A DNA stretch of 7,638 nucleotides from Anaerolineae bacterium (GCA_020848665.1 JADLHR010000381.1:1-7638), one strand, 5' to 3'. Shown: positions 1 through 6,094, counted from the first letter of the stretch. Translations and numbers: made by a program. The notes: a model not told the origin generated them from the sequence alone.

Positions 1-86
1 CGCGCCCGCCAGCGGTCGCGCTGGCTGAGCAGCGGATCGAGGCGCGGATGCAGCGCGGCCTTGACACGGCGCAGCAGCGAACTCAC
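1..86 (-). CDS. Unidentified protein, N-terminal fragment (cut by window edge)
   Basis: Only the first 28 codons are present. The reading frame starts with GTG at position 86 and begins MSSLLRRVKAALHPRLDP, a basic, Leu/Arg-rich N-terminus with no recognisable motif. The start is supported by an AGGGG ribosome-binding sequence about 5 bases before the GTG and by its position only 13 bases after the ddl stop codon, so it looks like the next gene of the same operon. An alternative GTG that overlaps the ddl stop runs into TGA after six codons. The function cannot be judged from this piece. Its place suggests an envelope-related role, but that is inference from position only. Confidence 0.5.
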   Translation of the reverse strand, partial: MSSLLRRVKAALHPRLDPLLSQRDRWRA

Positions 87-99
87 CGCGCCCCTCGGA

Positions 100-1293
100 T
101 CACTTCTTAATACCCTTTAGCCCGCGCGCGGCGGCGTGATCGATCAGGCCGGTCTTGTAGTTGTAGATCGTCTTGCGCTTCTCGGCGTGGGCGTCGAGCG
201 CCAGCCGGATCAGCTCGTCCATCACGGCGGCGGGCGCCATACCCTCTTCCTGCCACAGGTAGAAGGCCAGCGAGCCGGGGATGGTATTGATCTCGTTGAC
301 GATCACGTCACCAGCGTCTTCGCGCACCAGGAAATCGACGCGCGCCGTGCCGCGCCCATCGACGGCGGCGAACGCCTGCTGCGCGAGGTCCTGAATGCGG
401 GCGGTCAGCTCGGCGGAGATCGGCGCCGGAATCTTGCGCTCAGCGCCTTTCATCCCGGCGGCGCCCTCGCTGCGCATGTATTTTTCCTCGTAGGTCAGGA
501 AGTCCTGCCAGGTAATCGGCTGCTCCAGCACCGAGGCGCGATATGGCCCGTTGCCGAGCAGCGCGCAGTTGATCTCGATCGCGCCGGTCAGCGCCTTCTC
601 GACAACAATGCGGCGGTCGAAGGTGGCCGCGATGGTGATGTACGTGTGCGCTTCGTCAGCGTCCTTTGCGCGCGCCACGCCGATGCTTGAGCCGAGCGAC
701 GCGGGCTTGACGAAAACCGGGTAGCCAAGCTGGGCGTCGATCTGCGCCAGCACGTCTTTCGCGCTGGAAGTCCATTCCTGCCGCGAGAAGCCCACGTGCT
801 CGACGACCGGCAGCCCCTGCTGCGCCAGGACGTTCTTGAGCATGATCTTGTCGCGCACCACCGCCGAGGCCATCACCCCCGCGCCGACATAGGGAATATC
901 CGCCAGTTCCAGCAGCCCCTGGATTGTCCCGTCCTCGCCGTGCGTGCCGTGCAGGGCGGGTACGGCCACGTCCAGGCGGCGCAGCTGGCTGCGCGACATC
1001 AGGCCGCTGACCGGCTGGATAATGATGCCGTGATGGTGCGGGCTGGGTGAGAGCACAACCTCCTTCATGCCCATCCGGTCGGCGATCTCGCCAGCCTGAA
1101 AAGTCTTCAGCTCGCGCAGCCCTGGCCCGGTCAGCCAGCGCCCCTCACGCGTGATATAGATTGGCACGACCTCATAACGATCCGGCCGCAGCGCCTGCAT
1201 GACCTGCTGCGCGGTGACGATCGACACATCGTGCTCGACGGAGCGACTGCCGAAGATGACGCCCACTGTCTTGATGCCAGAACCGGTTGCCAT
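100..1293 (-). CDS. ddl: D-alanine--D-alanine ligase (ATP-grasp)
   Basis: Cytoplasmic enzyme that joins two D-alanines at the cost of ATP, giving the dipeptide that MurF adds to the peptidoglycan precursor. The 397-residue protein shows the family order: an N-terminal GSRSVEHDVS motif (residues 15-24, usually GGxSxEHEVS), ALHGTHGEDGTIQGLLEL (113-130), the ATP-grasp VKPASLGSSIGV (195-206), the omega-loop YEEKY (268-272, whose Lys-Tyr pair favours D-Ala-D-Ala over D-Ala-D-Lac activity), GTARVDF (315-321) and NEINTIPG (333-340). After IPG it reads SLAFYLW instead of the common FTxxS, and residues about 368-397 form a basic C-terminal extension, so it is longer than typical Ddl (300-370). The ATG is preceded by AGAAGGAAG (1303-1311 on the opposite strand), 9 bases upstream. 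It lies 58 bp after murF in the same direction. D-Ala-D-Ala ligase is the best call. A changed acceptor preference is possible. Confidence 0.93.
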   Translation of the reverse strand: MATGSGIKTVGVIFGSRSVEHDVSIVTAQQVMQALRPDRYEVVPIYITREGRWLTGPGLRELKTFQAGEIADRMGMKEVVLSPSPHHHGIIIQPVSGLMSRSQLRRLDVAVPALHGTHGEDGTIQGLLELADIPYVGAGVMASAVVRDKIMLKNVLAQQGLPVVEHVGFSRQEWTSSAKDVLAQIDAQLGYPVFVKPASLGSSIGVARAKDADEAHTYITIAATFDRRIVVEKALTGAIEINCALLGNGPYRASVLEQPITWQDFLTYEEKYMRSEGAAGMKGAERKIPAPISAELTARIQDLAQQAFAAVDGRGTARVDFLVREDAGDVIVNEINTIPGSLAFYLWQEEGMAPAAVMDELIRLALDAHAEKRKTIYNYKTGLIDHAAARGLKGIKK

Positions 1294-1320
1294 AATCCAA
1301 TGCTTCCTTCTATACGAGAC

Positions 1321-1333
1321 TTCTCACTGAGAA
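1321..1333. repeat. 13-bp interrupted palindrome in the murF-ddl gap
   Basis: TTCTCACTGAGAA is a perfect 6+1+6 palindrome in the 58-bp gap between murF and ddl, 28 bases before the ddl start. The single central base is too short for a full RNA hairpin loop, and there is no T-run, so it is not a terminator. It could be a protein site or chance. Confidence 0.3.
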
Positions 1334-1351
1334 CCGCCGGACGCACAGGGC

Positions 1352-2983
1352 CTACACGTAAGTGTCCGGCAGGTCATTGAGAAACAGGACTGTGTCGCCC
1401 GGCTGAAGCGCGGTGTTGAACCAGGCGATCGCTTCTTCCCGCGTGTCGTAGACTTTCAATCGATCGGACGGGAACCCGGCCTCGCGGATGCCCTGCTGGA
1501 TCGGATGAGTCTGCTCTTCGCCAACCAGGATAATGTCGGTGCAGACCTGGGCAGCGTGACGGCCCAGCTTGCGATTCTCTTCGCCCTGAATTGGCCCCAG
1601 CTCGACCATGCCCGGCGTGATCAGCACCCGCCGGCCGTTGTGGTACAGGCTCAGCACGTTCAGCGCGCTTTGTGCGCCGACCGGGTTGGCGGAGTACGCG
1701 TCGTCGATGACTGTCACCCCGCCGGGCAGCTCGCGGCGCTGAAGCCGGTGCTCGGCCGGTTCCAATGAGGCGACGCGCAGCGCGATCTCGCCCAGCGTCA
1801 TGCCCAGGTGGCGCGCCGTCGCGATCGCCAGCAGGATATTCGTGACGTTATGCTGTCCGGCCAGTCGCGTTGTGATCGGCTGCTCCTCACCGGTGAGGGC
1901 ATCGATCACGTCGAACCGCAGCCCGTCCACTGTCGCCTGGATGTCACGGGCGTGGAAGCGAAGCTGCGTTGCCAGGTCGGTGTTCTGCCACGTCACCCCG
2001 ATCCGGATTTGCGGGTAGCCCCGCTCGTACATGGCGCGCACATACGGATCATCCCAGTTGAAGATCGCCGCGCCGTTGGCGGGCAGCGCCTCGATGATCT
2101 CGTACTTGGCGCGAGCGGTATTCTCCAGGGTGCCGAACCGCTCCAGGTGCTGTGGGCCGACGGCGGTCACGATGCTGATCTGCGGCTTCACCAGGTCGCT
2201 GATGCCTGCGATCTCGCCCGGCACATAGGCGCCCATTTCGACGATGAAATAATCGTAGCCGTAATCGGCGCTCAGGTCGTTGTTGATTGCAACGCACACA
2301 CCCATCAGAGTATTGTAGCTCTTGGGCGTGGCATAGGCGCGGAACCGCCCATTTAGAATATGCGCCAGATATTCCTTGGTGCTGGTTTTGCCGTAGCTGC
2401 CGGTGATGCCGATGACGACCGGATTGGCGCGGCGCAGCGTCGCCGCCGCACGCCGCCGGAACATCCAGCGGAAGCCCGCCTCGACCGGGTGCATGATCAG
2501 GTTTGCAAGTGGCAGGATCAGCGGGCTGAGATGATAGGTGACGAGGCCGATCACAGTGTAGGCCGCGAACTCCGCCAGCGTGCCCAGCGAGACGAGCGCG
2601 CCCACCAGCCCGATTGCGCCGATGTGAAGCGCGACGGCCAGCCCAAAGGCGGCGATCAGCAGCCGGATCGCGCGCTGCGTCAGCCTGAGCTTCTGCTTGA
2701 TCTCTTTGACCGGCTCCGGCCAGACGGCTGTTATTCCGGCCACACCCCAGATTGCGAGGTAGAGCGGGGCGCTCTCCTGTCCGGTCAGCTCCAGCGCCAG
2801 CGCCGCAACGCCTGCGATCCCGACCGAGACCAAGGCGCGCACGACCACGATCCGGTCGATCCGGCCCGCCAGCCAGCGCAGGTAACGGCGGCTGTCATAG
2901 CCTTCGATCTGGAAGAACCGCGCCAGACGCCAGATACGCAGGATAATCCCCACGAGCCACAGCACGATCAAAAAGGCGGTCAT
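1352..2983 (-). CDS. murF: Membrane-anchored MurF-type Mur ligase
   Basis: ATP-dependent amide ligase of the Mur family, most like MurF, which adds D-Ala-D-Ala to UDP-MurNAc-tripeptide. In this 543-residue protein the catalytic part starts near residue 188: P-loop GITGSYGKTST (192-202, Lys199), EMGAYVPGEI (249-258), GPQHLERFG (276-284), AGQHNVTN (375-382), then the C-terminal DDAYSANP (427-434) and PGMVELG (457-463). The first ~180 residues are unlike the standard MurF substrate-binding domain. They contain about five hydrophobic segments (roughly 1-24, 45-66, 72-88, 107-133, 136-160) and an FQIEGYDSRRYLRWL stretch (24-38), so the enzyme should sit on the inner face of the membrane. The ATG is 6 bases after the hydrolase stop, with a modest GGAAAG upstream. 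Co-location with ddl supports MurF chemistry. The exact acceptor is uncertain, since the domain that reads UDP-MurNAc is replaced. Poly-gamma-glutamate synthase (PgsB/CapB) is a less likely alternative. Confidence 0.85.
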   Translation of the reverse strand: MTAFLIVLWLVGIILRIWRLARFFQIEGYDSRRYLRWLAGRIDRIVVVRALVSVGIAGVAALALELTGQESAPLYLAIWGVAGITAVWPEPVKEIKQKLRLTQRAIRLLIAAFGLAVALHIGAIGLVGALVSLGTLAEFAAYTVIGLVTYHLSPLILPLANLIMHPVEAGFRWMFRRRAAATLRRANPVVIGITGSYGKTSTKEYLAHILNGRFRAYATPKSYNTLMGVCVAINNDLSADYGYDYFIVEMGAYVPGEIAGISDLVKPQISIVTAVGPQHLERFGTLENTARAKYEIIEALPANGAAIFNWDDPYVRAMYERGYPQIRIGVTWQNTDLATQLRFHARDIQATVDGLRFDVIDALTGEEQPITTRLAGQHNVTNILLAIATARHLGMTLGEIALRVASLEPAEHRLQRRELPGGVTVIDDAYSANPVGAQSALNVLSLYHNGRRVLITPGMVELGPIQGEENRKLGRHAAQVCTDIILVGEEQTHPIQQGIREAGFPSDRLKVYDTREEAIAWFNTALQPGDTVLFLNDLPDTYV

Positions 2984-2989
2984 GGGCGG

Positions 2990-3775
2990 CTAGCTTTCCG
3001 CGCCGAGGAAGTGATCGACGATCCGCACATAGTCGGGCAGCCGCTCCAGATACGCGAAATGCCCGGCGCCCTGGAAGACGATCAGCCCGGCGTCAGGGAT
3101 CAGCGCCTCCAGCCGCCGCCCCTGCCACAGCGGCGTGTCAGTATCCTGGTCGCCCCAAATCAGCACGGTTGGAGCCTGGACGCGCTGCGCAAACGGGGTC
3201 AGGTCCTCGCTGATGACACGCAGGAACGTCGCGCGCAGCGGCCCGGCGGTGCGGTAATCTTCCGAAGCGTATCGCTCATGATAGCGGCGCTGCAAGCGGG
3301 CGCGCAAGCCGGACAGGCCCAGCCCTTCGAGCGCGGTGCGCATGGCGCGGGCGCTGGCGGTGCGCAGGCGCTGGCTGGCGCTTGGCGCGCTCGGAATCCC
3401 CGCGCTGCTCGCCAGGACCAGCTTGCGCACACAGCCGGGATGCTCTACCGCCAGGACGAGGCTGATCCGGCCGCCGAACGAGTGACCGAGCAGATCGACG
3501 CGTTCCAGCCCGGCGGCGTCGAGATAGCGGTACACGAAGCGGCTGTAGTCGCTGACACCCCAGGGGACGGGCGGTAGCTCGCTGACGCCAAAGCCGGGCA
3601 AATCAAGCACATGCACCTGATAGCCGCGCGGGGCAAGCTGCTCGGCCACCGGCCAGAAGCTGCGAATCGCGCCGCCCCAGCCGTGGAGCGCGACCACCGG
3701 GCGGCCCTCGCCGATCACGGCGCTGCCGATCCGCAATCCGTCGAGGGTGCGGCGCGCAATGACCGGATCGCTCAC
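2990..3775 (-). CDS. Alpha/beta-fold hydrolase
   Basis: A 261-residue serine hydrolase of the alpha/beta superfamily, cytoplasmic by lack of any signal peptide. Visible elements are the oxyanion loop LHGWGG (30-35), the strand DLPGFGVSE (58-66), the nucleophile elbow GHSFGG (97-102, Ser99), a cap-like Arg/Ala-rich stretch (about 128-195), IWGDQDTDTP (206-215, probable acid Asp211) and GAGHF (236-240, catalytic His239). The substrate cannot be read from sequence. Relatives include esterases, haloperoxidase-like and C-C bond hydrolases. The GTG start at 3775 overlaps the stop of the preceding MurA homologue as GTGA, which points to translational coupling, and murF starts 6 bases after its TAG. 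The placement inside a peptidoglycan-type operon suggests an envelope precursor or lipid substrate, which is inference. An in-frame opening further upstream (to 3994) lies wholly inside the upstream gene, so the GTG at 3775 is preferred. Confidence 0.9.
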   Translation of the reverse strand: MSDPVIARRTLDGLRIGSAVIGEGRPVVALHGWGGAIRSFWPVAEQLAPRGYQVHVLDLPGFGVSELPPVPWGVSDYSRFVYRYLDAAGLERVDLLGHSFGGRISLVLAVEHPGCVRKLVLASSAGIPSAPSASQRLRTASARAMRTALEGLGLSGLRARLQRRYHERYASEDYRTAGPLRATFLRVISEDLTPFAQRVQAPTVLIWGDQDTDTPLWQGRRLEALIPDAGLIVFQGAGHFAYLERLPDYVRIVDHFLGAES

Positions 3776-5037
3776 TGTTCCACGACCTCGATCTGGGCAC
3801 CCAGGCTGACCAGCTTGCTGACGACGTTCTCGAAGGTGCGGTCGATCAACTGGGCGTTGTCGATTTTTACTGCGCTGTCCCGGCAGCACAGCGCCGCCGC
3901 CAGCAGCGCCAGCCCGGTCCGCACGTCTGGTGTGTCGAGGTACTCGCCACGCAGCGGAGAAGGGCCGACGACCAGCGCGCGGTGCGGATCGCACAGCACG
4001 ATCTGCGCGCCCATCGCGGTCAGCTTATCCACGAACAGCAGACGGTTGTCGAACAGCTTCTCGTGGATCAGCGTCGTGCCGCGCGCCTGCGTCGCGATCA
4101 CCGTTGTCATTGCCACCAGGTCCGACGGAAAGCCGGGCCAGGGCGCGGTTTCGATGGGCACGTCCAGGTCTTCCGCGTCCTGTGAGACAGTCAGCGCGTC
4201 GTGCGCGGGGACGAACAGCGTCTCGCCGCTGAGGTACAGGCTCACGCCCAGGCGCGCGTAGACCCGGCGGATCAGTTGCATGTCCGCCGCGTTGACATGC
4301 TCAATAGTCAGCGAGCCGCCCGTAATCGCCCCGATCGCCGCAATGCTCGCGATCTCGATGTGGTCCGGGCGCAGCGTAATATCCGCGCCGCCAAGCTCGA
4401 CGGCGCCGCGCACGAGCACCCGGTTGGAGCCGATCCCTTCAATCTGGGCGCCCATCGCGGCGAGCATATGCTGCAAATCCTGAATGTGCGGCTCTGAGGC
4501 AGCGTTGTGGATCAGCGTCTCACGACCCATCACCGCGCCCAGCATACACACCAGCGCCGTCGCTGTGACGCTGGTTTGCAGCAGAATCAGCTCGCGCTGG
4601 TCCCACGGCGTGGCTGTGAAATCGATCACGTCGCCGCTGATGTGGATGTCAAAGCCGAGATCGCGCAGCGCGGTCAGATGGGGGTGCAGGCGGCTGAGCG
4701 GGTAATCGATCTCCAACCGCGCGTGACGGCGGCGCGCCAGAATCGGAGCCAACAGCAGCACTGCGCCCACCTGTCCGTCGGTGATCTCCGGTCCCAGCGA
4801 ACGGGTGTGCAGCGCGGGGGTGCGCAGTGCGTACGCCTCGCCATGAGTGATCTGCGCGCCGAGCGTGCGGGCGGCGTCGAGCATCAGCGCGGTTGTGCTC
4901 GTGTCGGGAATACCGCGTAGGGTGATTTCGGCCTCGCTCAGCAGCGACGCGGCGATTAACGCCAGCGCGGCGTTGCTGTTGCCGGAGGCGCGGAATGTTC
5001 CACGCAGGGGATGCCCGCCATAAACCACGATTCGCAT
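3772..5037 (-). CDS. MurA-family enolpyruvyl transferase homologue with atypical active site
   Basis: Homologue of UDP-N-acetylglucosamine 1-carboxyvinyltransferase (MurA), which transfers enolpyruvate from PEP to UDP-GlcNAc in the first committed step of peptidoglycan synthesis. The 421 residues match E. coli MurA (419) end to end: start followed by GGHPLRGTFRASG, NAASEPHIQD (178-187), RPDHIEIA (223-230), FPSDL (303-307, Asp306 matching Asp305), FDNRL (329-333), DVRTGLALLAAAL (371-383) and IDRTFENVV (398-406, Arg400 matching Arg397). By-eye alignment shows Ser21 at the position of catalytic Lys22, Val90 at Arg91, and Asp111 at Cys115, in a loop about three residues shorter with the PGG lost. 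Asp instead of Cys at that site is known from naturally fosfomycin-insensitive MurA, but loss of Lys22 is not expected in an active MurA. It may be a divergent paralogue with another substrate. The ATG at 5037 is chosen over a GTG at 5070 because it has AAAGGAG upstream and fits the family N-terminus. Confidence 0.85.
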   Translation of the reverse strand: MRIVVYGGHPLRGTFRASGNSNAALALIAASLLSEAEITLRGIPDTSTTALMLDAARTLGAQITHGEAYALRTPALHTRSLGPEITDGQVGAVLLLAPILARRRHARLEIDYPLSRLHPHLTALRDLGFDIHISGDVIDFTATPWDQRELILLQTSVTATALVCMLGAVMGRETLIHNAASEPHIQDLQHMLAAMGAQIEGIGSNRVLVRGAVELGGADITLRPDHIEIASIAAIGAITGGSLTIEHVNAADMQLIRRVYARLGVSLYLSGETLFVPAHDALTVSQDAEDLDVPIETAPWPGFPSDLVAMTTVIATQARGTTLIHEKLFDNRLLFVDKLTAMGAQIVLCDPHRALVVGPSPLRGEYLDTPDVRTGLALLAAALCCRDSAVKIDNAQLIDRTFENVVSKLVSLGAQIEVVEQ

Positions 5038-5039
5038 CG

Positions 5040-5059
5040 AGGAGTCGGCTCCTTTGGAG
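5040..5059 (-). promoter_or_regulatory. Ribosome-binding site flanked by two complementary anti-SD elements
   Basis: On the minus strand the leader of the MurA homologue reads CTCC-AAA-GGAG-CCGA-CTCCT just before the start codon. The AAAGGAG ribosome-binding sequence (5049-5055) can pair either with the CTCC before it (4 bp, 3-base loop) or, as AGGAG, with the CTCCT after it (5 bp, loop CCGA). The site-to-ATG distance is 11 bases, on the long side. It decides the start at 5037. Whether the hairpins matter in the cell is not known. Confidence 0.5.
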
Positions 5060-5078
5060 GACGCGCCCACACCGGCGC

Positions 5079-5168
5079 GCCTGCCGCGTGATTATACCAG
5101 GAAGGCGGCAGGCTCCAAGAGGGGATTGGCGGGCGGCAGGGGCGGGAACGGCGCTGGCCTGCGGCAGG
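5079..5168. repeat. Octamer repeat cluster at 28-bp spacing over the operon promoter
   Basis: GCGGCAGG occurs on the plus strand at 5105-5112, 5133-5140 and 5161-5168, each start exactly 28 bp from the last. An inverted copy, extended to 9 bp (GCCTGCCGC at 5079-5087), faces the first copy (GCGGCAGGC at 5105-5113) across a 17-bp spacer that contains the -10 box. Relative to the predicted minus-strand start the copies fall near +1, between -35 and -10, and near -50 and -80. Flanks between copies are not conserved, so this is a repeated short motif and not a tandem duplication. It may be an operator array. The surrounding sequence is G-rich, which raises the chance of coincidence. Confidence 0.45.
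5091..5118 (-). promoter_or_regulatory. Sigma-70-type extended -10 promoter of the envelope operon
   Basis: Read on the minus strand, TTGGAG (5113-5118) is followed after 16 bp by TATAAT (5091-5096), a perfect -10 box, preceded by TGG, which gives an extended TGnTATAAT. Transcription should start near 5084, leaving a leader of about 46 bases before the ATG of the MurA homologue at 5037. It lies in the right place and direction to drive the whole minus-strand operon. Confidence 0.7.
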
Positions 5169-5460
5169 ATAAGCAATATTTTGTATTTTTTAATCCGAAA
5201 ATTATACTTGTGCTGCTATTATTGTGGTGCTTGTAACGTGCTTGCCGTTTGTTTACAATCTCATCAGCTTCATCGGCAGAGAGCTTCGGTTGTGTCGGTA
5301 GGCTCCAGCGTGCGGGCGCAGAAATCGGCTTAATGGTATTATTAGGATCGCTCGCATCAGGAAAGCGCTGTATAGTTACAGGTATTGGCTCGCCCATCTC
5401 AGGCAAGCGGCTCCACAGCTTTAAGGTGCCGTTCACGTTTGGCTCGCGGCTGCCGGGCAT
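5092..5460 (-). CDS. Doubtful small ORF in the intergenic region
   Basis: An open frame of 122 codons starting MPGSREPNVNG. I recognise no family. The first ~80 residues have an ordinary composition, including SADEADEIVNKRQARY. The last ~40 turn into a Pro/Ala-rich stretch that runs through the promoter and repeat cluster of the next operon, which is unlike a real gene end. GGGGAG lies only 1 base before the ATG, too close for a good ribosome-binding site, and the frame stays open for about 17 codons upstream of the ATG without another start. G/C at third codon positions is about 80% in the first 20 codons and falls to about 40-60% after that, lower than expected from the high-GC neighbouring genes. 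It may be a decayed gene remnant, a foreign fragment, or chance. Confidence 0.18.
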   Translation of the reverse strand: MPGSREPNVNGTLKLWSRLPEMGEPIPVTIQRFPDASDPNNTIKPISAPARWSLPTQPKLSADEADEIVNKRQARYKHHNNSSTSIIFGLKNTKYCLSCRRPAPFPPLPPANPLLEPAAFLV

Positions 5461-5545
5461 GCTCCCCTGTTTCGCTGCTCTGGCAGAGTGTGCAGTCTCG
5501 CAACGTGATTACGAGTGGTGATCGCGTACTCAGAAGGGAGTCCAC
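5169..5545. other. Intergenic region with AT-rich island
   Basis: About 380 bases between the octamer cluster and actA. Positions 5170-5260 are strikingly AT-rich for this window and hold several promoter-like boxes on both strands: minus-strand TATAAT at 5201-5206 without a clear -35, plus-strand TTGTAT-N16-TATACT at 5181-5208, and the stronger plus candidate at 5231-5259. Another plus-strand extended -10 (TGGTATTAT, 5334-5342) has no -35. No terminator, tRNA or insertion sequence is seen. Confidence 0.6.
5231..5259 (+). promoter_or_regulatory. Candidate promoter for the act operon
   Basis: TTGTAA (5231-5236) and TACAAT (5254-5259) are separated by the ideal 17 bp, matching the sigma-70 consensus at 4/6 and 5/6 positions. 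Transcription would start near 5266, giving a leader of about 280 bases before actA, which is long, so a nearer unrecognised promoter is possible. TTGTAA (5231-5236) and TTACAA (5253-5258) also form a 6-bp inverted repeat with a 16-base spacer, which could be a protein site overlapping the promoter. Confidence 0.35.
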
Positions 5546-6085
5546 ATGCGCATTCTAGGTAGCTTGTCATCACGGCAGCGGCTGATAGCGGGAGTTGCGG
5601 TGATCGGGCTTCTCGTGCTGGTTGTGGTGGCCGCGCTGCTCCTGACCAGCGGCCAGACAGATGCTGCCAGCGAGCAGCCACTGGCGTTTAATCACGAAAT
5701 CCACGCGCAGCGCGGAATCCAGTGCCAGTATTGCCACTATGGCGTCACGAAGTCACCCGCTGCGGTGATTCCGAGCGTCGAGTTGTGCATGGGCTGCCAC
5801 GCGAACGTCCGCACCGAGTCCCCGATCATCCAGGAGCTGACCGGATACTGGGAGCGCCAGGAACCGATCCCCTGGAAGCGGGTTTATGAGCAACCTAGCT
5901 ACGTCTACTTCACCCACCAGCCACATATCGCCAGCGGGGTGACCTGCGGCGCCTGTCATGGCGATGTCGCCAGCATGACAGTGGCGCATCAGGTGGTCGA
6001 TCAGACAATGGGCTTCTGCCTGGGCTGCCATGCCGATCAGCAAAACAAAGATGCGCTCTACGACTGCGCAGTCTGCCACCGTTAG
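5546..6085 (+). CDS. actA: Alternative complex III pentaheme cytochrome c subunit ActA
   Basis: Membrane-bound multiheme cytochrome that passes electrons from the quinol-oxidising complex towards soluble carriers or the terminal oxidase. The 179-residue protein has a short basic N-terminus, one hydrophobic anchor (about 13-34) and an extracytoplasmic domain with five CxxCH heme sites: CQYCH (60-64), CMGCH (81-85), CGACH (134-138), CLGCH (158-162) and CAVCH (174-178), the last ending one residue before the C-terminus. Extra histidines in FNHEIH (48-53), FTHQPH (122-127) and AHQVV (147-151) can serve as distal heme ligands. Heme number, spacing and the VYFTHQPH stretch fit ActA. QrcA-type homologues would have six hemes. 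The ATG follows AGAAGGGAG (5532-5540) by 5 bases. The start of actB 9 bases downstream confirms the act gene order. Heme attachment requires export by the Sec route with the N-terminal segment kept as an anchor. Confidence 0.9.
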   Translation: MRILGSLSSRQRLIAGVAVIGLLVLVVVAALLLTSGQTDAASEQPLAFNHEIHAQRGIQCQYCHYGVTKSPAAVIPSVELCMGCHANVRTESPIIQELTGYWERQEPIPWKRVYEQPSYVYFTHQPHIASGVTCGACHGDVASMTVAHQVVDQTMGFCLGCHADQQNKDALYDCAVCHR

Positions 6086-6094
6086 GAGCACACT

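Noticed and set aside
2360..3577. 405-codon open frame on the plus strand
   Set aside because: It runs antisense through murF and the hydrolase, both with clear family motifs. Its own product is Arg/Ala/Gln/Asp-rich with no domain. This is a common artefact in GC-rich DNA.
3776..3994. Longer hydrolase starting at 3994
   Set aside because: The extra 73 residues lie fully inside the MurA homologue and are Arg-rich with no similarity to alpha/beta hydrolases. The GTG at 3775 with a GTGA overlap is the natural start.
5038..5070. Upstream GTG start at 5070 for the MurA homologue
   Set aside because: It has no good ribosome-binding site and would add 11 residues before the conserved family start. 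The ATG at 5037 has AAAGGAG and fits the MurA N-terminus.
5158..5190. CCTGCGGCAGG hairpin followed by T-rich sequence as a terminator
   Set aside because: The stem is only 4 bp, and the T-run starts more than 10 bases after it. No gene on the plus strand ends here.
5249..5521. 90-codon plus-strand frame upstream of actA
   Set aside because: It needs a TTG start without a ribosome-binding site and has no recognisable domain. It overlaps the minus-strand frame in the same region, so at most one could be real.
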